Origin: Wolbachia pipientis
GTDB taxonomy: Bacteria; Pseudomonadota; Alphaproteobacteria; Rickettsiales; Anaplasmataceae
DNA length: 11,150 nt
Assembly: GCF_023661085.1 (NCBI RefSeq)
Contig: NZ_JAHDJT010000034.1
Span: forward strand, 1 to 11,150
Direction: 5' to 3'
Under the pieces are notes generated by a model, which was given only the letters and a program-made list of their open reading frames with translations, was not told the origin of the DNA and made no database searches. The number at the start of each line of letters is the position of its first letter. The stretch's first letter is position 1. Of this stretch, positions 6,543-11,150 are shown piece after piece. Made by a program: the position numbers and the translations under genes.

Positions 6543-7739
6543 GTGGCAATACAAAATATTATCTCTCTTATCATGATATTATCTGTAGCAATTGCCGATA
6601 TGGCAACTGACCTGTATTCAGTTGCACTACCGAGCATTGCCCATTATTTTGAAGTAGAAGGCCATGTGGTGCAGCTTACAATCAGCTTAAATTTAGTTGG
6701 ACTTGCGATATCCGGATTAATTTATGGTCCACTATCTGACCATTATGGTAGGCGTCCAATCATGCTGATCGGTATGGCAATTTTTACTTTGGCAAGTATT
6801 GCATGTTACGTAGCTGACAATATTGTGCTCTTAATACTCATTCGCTTTATACAAGGAATAGGGGCTGGTGTTGCAGGCGTAGTTGGGTATGCGGCAATAA
6901 GGGATATGTACTCAGGTAGTGAATACTCAAGAGTAATTTCAAAGTTAAATATGGTAGTAGCGCTTTCACCTGGGATAGCTCCAGTGGTAGGCAGTTATAT
7001 AATTTCAAGTGGGTACAGTTGGAAATTTTTGTTTTTTATTATATCACTCGCGGCAATTGTTATGCTCGTTTTTATTTACTTTAAGTTACAAGAAACACTT
7101 ACTATAACTGAAAGTGAAACCAGTATAGCTAGTGTAATGGTCAGTATTCCTAAACAATATATATCGATATTTAGAAATCATCGTTTCCTTGGGTTTGCAG
7201 CTATCCATGGATTAACTTTCATGTGGCTTTGGGCGTATATTGCTAACTACCCTTTCATATTTGAGTCTATGGGTGTTGAAATACAATATTTTGGTTACCT
7301 AATATCAATCATAGTTATATTTTACATAATTGGAACTTTGATCAACAGAAGATATGTACCAAAAATAGGGGTTAGCCGGATGTTAATAATAGGTTTGATG
7401 TTGCCAATAATACCTGAGAGTTTGTTGGTATATTTTTACTCCATAGGCAAATTAAACGTGTTTGTCCTTCAAACTGTTTGGATTCCAAGCAATATAGGTA
7501 TTGCACTCGTAATAAGCAACAACGTAACTTCTGCGCTAGAAACAGTCAAAAGTATAGGGCTTGGCAGTGCAGTTCTCTCATTCTGCAATATGATGTTCGG
7601 AGCCATTGGAGTATATATAGTAGGAAAATTCTTTTCTTACGGTATTTTATCAAATTTGCTATTGACAATAACATGCTCTACAATTGCGGTTCTTATATAC
7701 TGCCTGCTCAAATGTACTGAAAAATACTCAAGAGGGTAA
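6543..7739 (+). CDS. MFS transporter, Bcr/CflA-like (DHA1) family
   Basis: A 398-residue inner-membrane protein with about 12 hydrophobic segments, the usual size for Bcr/CflA proton-drug antiporters. The N-terminal TM1 carries IADMATDLYSVALPSIA (17-33), typical of this subfamily. Motif A is GPLSDHYGRRP (62-72) in the loop between TM2 and TM3. Motif B is RFIQGIGAG (101-109) in TM4. A motif C-like antiporter stretch, LSPGIAPVVGSYI, is at 141-153 in TM5. Members export drugs, dipeptides or metabolites; the substrate here cannot be told. The frame opens with GTG at 6543 and has no clear Shine-Dalgarno. ATG 6573 would cut into TM1, so GTG is preferred with moderate certainty. It diverges from ubiE and converges on tkt with a 67-bp gap. 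No frameshift is seen. Confidence 0.9.
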   Translation: MAIQNIISLIMILSVAIADMATDLYSVALPSIAHYFEVEGHVVQLTISLNLVGLAISGLIYGPLSDHYGRRPIMLIGMAIFTLASIACYVADNIVLLILIRFIQGIGAGVAGVVGYAAIRDMYSGSEYSRVISKLNMVVALSPGIAPVVGSYIISSGYSWKFLFFIISLAAIVMLVFIYFKLQETLTITESETSIASVMVSIPKQYISIFRNHRFLGFAAIHGLTFMWLWAYIANYPFIFESMGVEIQYFGYLISIIVIFYIIGTLINRRYVPKIGVSRMLIIGLMLPIIPESLLVYFYSIGKLNVFVLQTVWIPSNIGIALVISNNVTSALETVKSIGLGSAVLSFCNMMFGAIGVYIVGKFFSYGILSNLLLTITCSTIAVLIYCLLKCTEKYSRG

Positions 7740-7806
7740 TTATATAGTAAACCGGTTCTTTTTTTCTGGCATTCAGATACTGGAATTTCATATAGTTATG
7801 TAAGGT
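7740..7806. other. Spacer between convergent MFS and tkt genes
   Basis: A 67-bp gap with an AACCGGTT palindrome followed by C and seven T residues. It could help terminate plus-strand transcription, but no proper stem-loop is evident. Confidence 0.3.
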
Positions 7807-9762
7807 CTACTGAGTGCAAACCAATTTCTCGTACACACATTTTACTACATGATCAGCACTGATATTAAAATGCTCATAAAGTGTTTTATAAGGTGCTGAT
7901 TCTCCAAAGCTTTTCATACCGATAAATATACCATTTGAGCCTATATATTTATACCAGCCCATTTCGCTTCCAGCTTCAATTGCAACTTTAATGCTGTCAT
8001 TATTTAATATTGCTGCTTTATACTCATCACTTTGCTCGTCAAAAAGCCTCCAGCATGGCATAGAAACAACCCTTGTGCCTATACCTTTTTCCTGCAATTT
8101 TTTTCTTGCTTCAATTGCAATTTCAACCTCAGATCCGGTTGCAAATATCGTCACTTCTAGCTTTCCTAAATATTCGCACAGGGTATATGCACCAAACTTC
8201 GATAGGTTGGCAAATTGGTGGGCATCAAAGTGGAATTTGCGCATGTAATTTACATTCTGTCTTGAAAGTGCAAAAAGTACTGGTGACTCTTTTTTTTCCA
8301 GTGCGATACTAATGCACTCTAGAGTTTCGATTGCATCGGCTGGTCTAAAGACGTACAAATTCGGTATAGCACGAAGAGAGGCTAAGTGCTCTATCGGCTG
8401 ATGAGTTGGGCCATCTTCTCCTACTCCAATTGAGTCGTGAGTCATTACATATATGACTTGCTGTTTCATCAAGGCTGAAAGACGTATAGCAGGGCGGCAA
8501 TAATCAGAAAACACCAAAAAAGTGCCACCATAAGGAAGAATTCCGCCATGAAGAGCCATGCCGTTCATACAAGCTGCCATAGCGTGTTCTCTCACTCCAT
8601 AGTGGATATAAGAACCACTATAATCATTGCTATTTATTACCTCCATATGCTTGTATTTAGTGCAATTTGACCCAGTAAGGTCAGCAGACCCACCGATTAA
8701 TTCTGGCATAGACTCAGTTAAAAGTTCCATTACTCTGCCGAAAGAAGATCGAGTAGCTTCGTTTGGCATTGCCTCGTGTATTTGTTTCTTTAGGTTAGCC
8801 AAATCGCTCTCGATATTACCTGGTAAACGCTTATCAAGTCTTCTTTGCAACTCTTTACTGGTCGAGGACACGTAGTTTTGTTTTGCTCTCTCAACTGTTT
8901 TCATCCAGGCATTTTTCACGTTCTCTGGCACATGAAATGGCTCCTGATTCCAATTTAATTTCTCTCTCATCTTTTTTATATCTTCCTCCGTAAAAGCACC
9001 ACTATGAGCAGAAGATGTACCGGCACGGCTTGAAAATTTTCCGATGATGGTTTTGCAGCAAATAAGCGACGGCTTGTCAGATTTTTGCGCTTGCTTTATT
9101 GCAAGTGATATGGAGTTAAAATCATGGCCATCAATTTTGTTAACATTCCACCCATAAGCTGAAAAACGCTTTTCCACGTCATCAGAACAAGAGAGGCTAG
9201 TAGCGCCATCTATAGAGATGTCATTATCGTCAAAAAGGGCTATCAACTTATTCAGTTTAAGATGTCCAGCAAGTGATGCTGCTTCATGGCTTATTCCTTC
9301 CATAAGACAGCCATCTCCAAGCACTACGTAAGTGTAATGATTAATTCCAAACTGCTTTTCAAGGATCGATTCAGCAAGTGCCATGCCAACTGAAGTGGCA
9401 AGCCCCTGCCCGAGCGGGCCTGTTGTTCCTTCTATGCCGGGAGTCAAACCAAATTCTGGATGACCTGGAGTTTTGGATGTGAGTTGTCTGAAGTTCTTCA
9501 ACTCATCTATACTAATGTAGCCTGTCAGATATAATATTGAGTATAACAACATTGAACCATGGCCGTTTGATAGAACAAAACGGTCTCTGTTGAGCCATTT
9601 AGAATCATCAGGGTTGTGATTTAGATATTTAGCAAATAAAACAGTTGCAACATCTGCCATGCCAAGTGGCATACCTGGGTGCCCAGAGTTTGCTTTTTGT
9701 ACCGCATCAATTGATAAAAAGCGGATAGCATTTGCCATAGATTCCAAAGGTAGATGGTTCAT
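7807..9762 (-). CDS. tkt: Transketolase
   Basis: A thiamine-diphosphate enzyme moving two-carbon ketol units between sugar phosphates in the non-oxidative pentose phosphate pathway. It supplies ribose-5-phosphate and erythrose-4-phosphate. The protein has 651 residues against ~663 in E. coli. The ThDP domain has SGHPG (26-30, His28), NGHGS (66-70, His68), TTGPLGQG (113-120) and the ThDP/Mg motif GDG (149-151) through N180 in DDNDISIDG. His253 lies in SAHSGA. The pyrimidine domain has GVREHAM (389-395) with catalytic Glu392, and THDSIGVGEDGPTHQP (441-456) with His442 and His454. A C-terminal domain follows, with FATGSEVEIA. All expected active-site residues are present. The ATG at 9762 matches the family N-terminus (LESMANAIR) although no Shine-Dalgarno is clear. 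It is transcribed divergently from rpsD. Confidence 0.97.
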   Translation of the reverse strand: MNHLPLESMANAIRFLSIDAVQKANSGHPGMPLGMADVATVLFAKYLNHNPDDSKWLNRDRFVLSNGHGSMLLYSILYLTGYISIDELKNFRQLTSKTPGHPEFGLTPGIEGTTGPLGQGLATSVGMALAESILEKQFGINHYTYVVLGDGCLMEGISHEAASLAGHLKLNKLIALFDDNDISIDGATSLSCSDDVEKRFSAYGWNVNKIDGHDFNSISLAIKQAQKSDKPSLICCKTIIGKFSSRAGTSSAHSGAFTEEDIKKMREKLNWNQEPFHVPENVKNAWMKTVERAKQNYVSSTSKELQRRLDKRLPGNIESDLANLKKQIHEAMPNEATRSSFGRVMELLTESMPELIGGSADLTGSNCTKYKHMEVINSNDYSGSYIHYGVREHAMAACMNGMALHGGILPYGGTFLVFSDYCRPAIRLSALMKQQVIYVMTHDSIGVGEDGPTHQPIEHLASLRAIPNLYVFRPADAIETLECISIALEKKESPVLFALSRQNVNYMRKFHFDAHQFANLSKFGAYTLCEYLGKLEVTIFATGSEVEIAIEARKKLQEKGIGTRVVSMPCWRLFDEQSDEYKAAILNNDSIKVAIEAGSEMGWYKYIGSNGIFIGMKSFGESAPYKTLYEHFNISADHVVKCVYEKLVCTQ

Positions 9763-9788
9763 ATGTCAATAGAAAAACTTAAAAGTGA

Positions 9789-9817
9789 AGTATAAGAAAT
9801 TAAACTAGCAAAAACAA
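9789..9817 (-). promoter_or_regulatory. Promoter of tkt
   Basis: On the minus strand, TTGTTT (9817-9812) and TATACT (9794-9789) are separated by 17 bp. The -10 matches consensus at five of six positions. Initiation near 9782 gives a leader of about 20 nt. Its -35 lies one base from the rpsD -35 on the other strand. Confidence 0.5.
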
Positions 9818-9818
9818 G

Positions 9819-9847
9819 TTGACACTTAATGCTAAAATCCTTAATAA
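9819..9847 (+). promoter_or_regulatory. Promoter of rpsD
   Basis: A perfect -35 TTGACA (9819-9824) is followed after 17 bp by TAATAA (9842-9847). It is back to back with the tkt promoter. Its place inside the longest open frame argues that the TTG at 9819 is not the start codon of rpsD. Confidence 0.5.
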
Positions 9848-9875
9848 TCTAGAGCTAGATTATGAGAGTTTTTAT

Positions 9876-10490
9876 ATGACAACTGTTATCAATAGAAAGT
9901 ATAGAATCAGCCGTAGGCTTGGTATAAATTTGTGGGGTAGAGCAAAAGATCCAGTAAACAAAAGGAAATATCCTCCAGGTCAGCATGGTATTCTTGGGTT
10001 CAAAAGATTATCTGATTTTGGTAAGCAATTCGCTGCACATAAGAAATTTAAGTTTTATTATGCAATTTCAAGTAAGCAGCTCAGGCGTATATTCTTAGAT
10101 GCTTACAACAGAAAAGGTTACACAGCCGATAATTTTATTGGTATCTTAGAATCAAGGTTAAGTTCTGTTTTGTATCACTCTGGCCTTGTACCAACAATTT
10201 ATTCAGCAAAACAGCTCATATCTCATGAGCATGTTACAGTTAATGATGAAGTGGTTAATATATCGAGCTATCGAGTAAAACCTGGTGATATAGTAAAAAT
10301 AAGAGAGAGAGCAGTAAAAATCCCTATAGTAGTAGAGGCTGCGGAAAAACAAGAACGTAAGGTTCCAGACTATTTAGAAACAAACAGTAAGGAGCATTCA
10401 GTGAAGTTTTTAAGAGTGCCTCAATATTCTGAAGTTCCTTACTCGGCGGATATGGAAGTTAATTTAGTAGTAGAGTTCTACTCTAGGTAA
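9876..10490 (+). CDS. rpsD: 30S ribosomal protein S4
   Basis: A primary 16S rRNA-binding protein that nucleates assembly of the small-subunit body, contributes to decoding fidelity and, in some bacteria, autoregulates translation. From ATG 9876 it has 204 residues, matching the usual ~205. The N-terminal part is basic and includes [12 protein letters not shown] (13-24) and the conserved [10 protein letters not shown] (29-38). The S4 RNA-binding domain spans about 92-155, with [10 protein letters not shown], then [19 protein letters not shown] and VKPGDIVKI. The C-terminus ends in [11 protein letters not shown]. There are no cysteines, so it is a zinc-free type. The open frame extends up to a TTG at 9819, but ATG 9876 has GAGAG at 9864-9868 and gives the family N-terminus. 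It stands alone here, away from the ribosomal operon, and is followed 12 bp later by a tRNA gene. Confidence 0.96.
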   Translation: MTTVINRKYRISRRLGINLWGRAKDPVNKRKYPPGQHGILGFKRLSDFGKQFAAHKKFKFYYAISSKQLRRIFLDAYNRKGYTADNFIGILESRLSSVLYHSGLVPTIYSAKQLISHEHVTVNDEVVNISSYRVKPGDIVKIRERAVKIPIVVEAAEKQERKVPDYLETNSKEHSVKFLRVPQYSEVPYSADMEVNLVVEFYSR

Positions 10491-10502
10491 AATAGAAAAA
10501 GA

Positions 10503-10589
10503 GCCCGTGTGGCGGAATCGGTAGACGCAGCGGACTTAAAATCCGTGGGTTTTGCGACCTTGGGAGTTCAAGTCTCTCCATGGGCACCA
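10503..10589 (+). tRNA. tRNA-Leu (anticodon UAA)
   Basis: The acceptor stem is GCCCGTG (10503-10509) with CATGGGC (10579-10585), including one G-U pair, then discriminator A and an encoded CCA (10587-10589). The anticodon stem GCGGA/TCCGT frames the loop CTTAAAA with anticodon TAA at 10537-10539. The T arm has TTCAAGT. A long variable arm marks a class II tRNA, as expected for leucine. It decodes UUA, a heavily used codon in AT-rich genomes. It is 12 bp after rpsD and 28 bp before iscX, so it is probably processed from their common transcript. Confidence 0.97.
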
Positions 10590-10617
10590 ATTTAGTTTGG
10601 CAGAGTGTTCAAGAAAT

Positions 10618-10812
10618 ATGAAATGGCTTGATATAGAAGACATCGCAGAAGCTTTAGAGGAAAAGTTCCCAGGCGAAGATATAGTTAATATCAGGTTTAC
10701 TGAGCTAAAAAAAAAGGTCTTGGGTTTAGAAGGGTTTGACGATGATGAGAAACGTTGCAACGAAAAAATACTCGAAGCCATTCAAGTAGCTTGGATTGGA
10801 GAAAGATCTTAG
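10618..10812 (+). CDS. iscX: Fe-S cluster assembly protein IscX (YfhJ)
   Basis: A small acidic protein of 64 residues, close to the 66 of E. coli IscX. It is an accessory factor of the ISC system that binds the cysteine desulfurase IscS and iron, and is thought to regulate sulfur transfer together with frataxin. The family pattern is clear: MKWLDIEDIAEALEEKFP at the start, VNIRFTEL in the middle, then LEGFDDDEKRCNEKILEAIQVAWI with the FDDD acidic cluster. The open frame extends upstream through the tRNA gene, so the true start must lie downstream of it. ATG 10618 gives the family N-terminus; the ribosome binding site is weak. No isc operon genes adjoin it here. It probably shares a transcript with rpsD and tRNA-Leu. 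Confidence 0.93.
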   Translation: MKWLDIEDIAEALEEKFPGEDIVNIRFTELKKKVLGLEGFDDDEKRCNEKILEAIQVAWIGERS

Positions 10813-10904
10813 ACCGCTATGGAACGATCTAATCAGTGCTCCTTTCCTGTGTGCTTGGCGCATAGCTGTTGTAATTTGAGCCTACTAGAAACAAAAAAAA
10901 CTAC

Positions 10905-10933
10905 TTGACAACCTTTGCCGTTATCCTTATCAT
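10905..10933 (+). promoter_or_regulatory. Strong sigma70-type promoter in right repeat, facing right
   Basis: Perfect TTGACA (10905-10910), a 17-bp spacer and TATCAT (10928-10933, four of six). Initiation near 10940 gives a leader of about 39 nt to the ATG at 10979. It is the best promoter-like match seen in the window, and its hexamers are the same in both repeat copies. Confidence 0.65.
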
Positions 10934-10950
10934 AGTAATGAAGCTATTTG

Positions 10951-10978
10951 TTTAACTTCCCAATCTGTACAGGTTAAA
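10951..10978 (+). promoter_or_regulatory. Leader hairpin over the ribosome binding site
   Basis: TTTAAC (10951-10956) pairs with GTTAAA (10973-10978), just before the ATG at 10979. The loop contains the 8-base palindrome CTGTACAG (10965-10972). The AGG that could serve as Shine-Dalgarno (10971-10973) overlaps the structure, so folding might limit translation. This is inference from sequence. Confidence 0.35.
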
Positions 10979-11098
10979 ATGACAAGAGAACTTGTATTTG
11001 GCGTACTATGTGCACTGCATGTCTTTTTAAAACTTCGGGTTTTCAAGCTGAAACGCGCTTATAAGTCGTTTAAGACATCACCCAACGCCGGATTTTAA
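10979..11098 (+). CDS. Small ORF of 39 codons downstream of repeat promoter, function unknown
   Basis: ATG 10979 to TAA 11098 encodes 39 residues. The N-terminal half is hydrophobic (LVFGVLCALHVFL, 5-17) and the C-terminal half strongly basic (KLRVFKLKRAYKSFK), ending SPNAGF. This could be a small membrane-associated peptide, a leader peptide, or the start of a repeated element whose main gene lies beyond the window. It has a promoter and a weak AGG five bases before the ATG. I do not recognise a family. Codon statistics cannot be judged at this length. Confidence 0.35.
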   Translation: MTRELVFGVLCALHVFLKLRVFKLKRAYKSFKTSPNAGF

Positions 11099-11150
11099 AA
11101 TAGAGAGTGGAATAACTAGCTACCTCGGGGTTTTATTGTCTTTTTCTCCT
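11099..11150. other. Window end, no feature seen
   Basis: I see no gene or clear motif in the last 52 bases. A pyrimidine-rich run near 11133-11150 may precede or belong to a feature outside the window. Confidence 0.3.

Larger units (their letters stand above)
10887..10979 (+). repeat. Right copy of ~93-bp inverted repeat
   Basis: Inverted partner of positions 1-92, with three differences in 93 bp. The inner limit is about 10887. The match ends at 10979 only because the left copy reaches the window edge, so the true repeat may be longer. It contains a promoter and a hairpin just before an ATG. Confidence 0.9.

Noticed and set aside
7478..7720. 80-codon ORF inside the MFS gene
   Set aside because: It is an overlapping frame of a real transporter, and its sequence shows no family pattern.
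7991..8875. Plus-strand ORFs inside tkt
   Set aside because: They are antisense shadows of transketolase.
9819..9875. N-terminal extension of ribosomal protein S4 from TTG 9819
   Set aside because: The extra 19 residues do not look like S4. The TTG is part of a perfect -35 box, and ATG 9876 has its own Shine-Dalgarno.
10552..10617. N-terminal extension of IscX
   Set aside because: It would run through the tRNA-Leu gene. The family N-terminus begins at ATG 10618.
10536..10781. 81-codon minus-strand ORF rich in Ser and Phe
   Set aside because: It is antisense to iscX and the tRNA, has low-complexity composition and matches no family I know.
1..10979. A composite transposon, with the 93-bp inverted repeats as insertion-sequence ends
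   Set aside because: No transposase gene or fragment is seen inside, the cargo is all core housekeeping genes, and the repeats contain promoters pointing outward rather than IS-like ends. Target-site duplications cannot be checked because the left edge is cut.
1..11150. CRISPR array, prophage, toxin-antitoxin or defence system
   Set aside because: I found no regularly spaced repeats and no recognisable genes of these kinds.

Overview
The window is AT-rich, tightly packed bacterial DNA. Its gene content and protein sequences look like Wolbachia or a very close member of the Anaplasmataceae (Rickettsiales, Alphaproteobacteria). This assignment comes from recognising protein families and the style of the intergenic DNA, not from a database search. 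The supporting signs are an F1 gamma-subunit gene away from the other ATP synthase genes, compact housekeeping genes with short leaders, an FtsW-type protein in a reduced genome, and degenerate palindromic spacers.

Layout, left to right. Positions 1-92 hold one copy of a repeat whose inverted partner lies at 10887-10979. Positions 93-303 have no convincing gene, only a start-less minus-strand reading frame ending in a hairpin. Then on the plus strand come atpG (351-1223), pmbA/tldE (1242-2576), a cold-shock protein (2751-3005) with a roughly 130-nt leader, and a DEAD-box-type RNA helicase (3016-4269) immediately after it. Positions 4270-4570 are non-coding and rich in palindromes, between convergent genes. 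The minus strand then carries ubiE and ftsW (6396 down to 4571), overlapping by 4 bp. A Bcr/CflA-type MFS transporter (6543-7739, plus) diverges from them. Transketolase (9762-7807, minus) follows. It shares a compact divergent promoter region with rpsD (9876-10490, plus), which is followed closely by tRNA-Leu(UAA) and iscX (10618-10812). The right end holds the second repeat copy, which carries a strong outward promoter leading into a 39-codon ORF.

The genes are mostly housekeeping: ATP synthesis, ubiquinone synthesis, cell division or envelope, pentose phosphate metabolism, translation, Fe-S biogenesis and RNA remodelling at low temperature. I see no evidence of a defence system, phage, CRISPR array or complete insertion sequence. 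The least explained part is the 93-bp inverted repeat pair with matching outward promoters and the small ORF downstream of the right copy. The helicase also has an altered motif II (DETD instead of DEAD).
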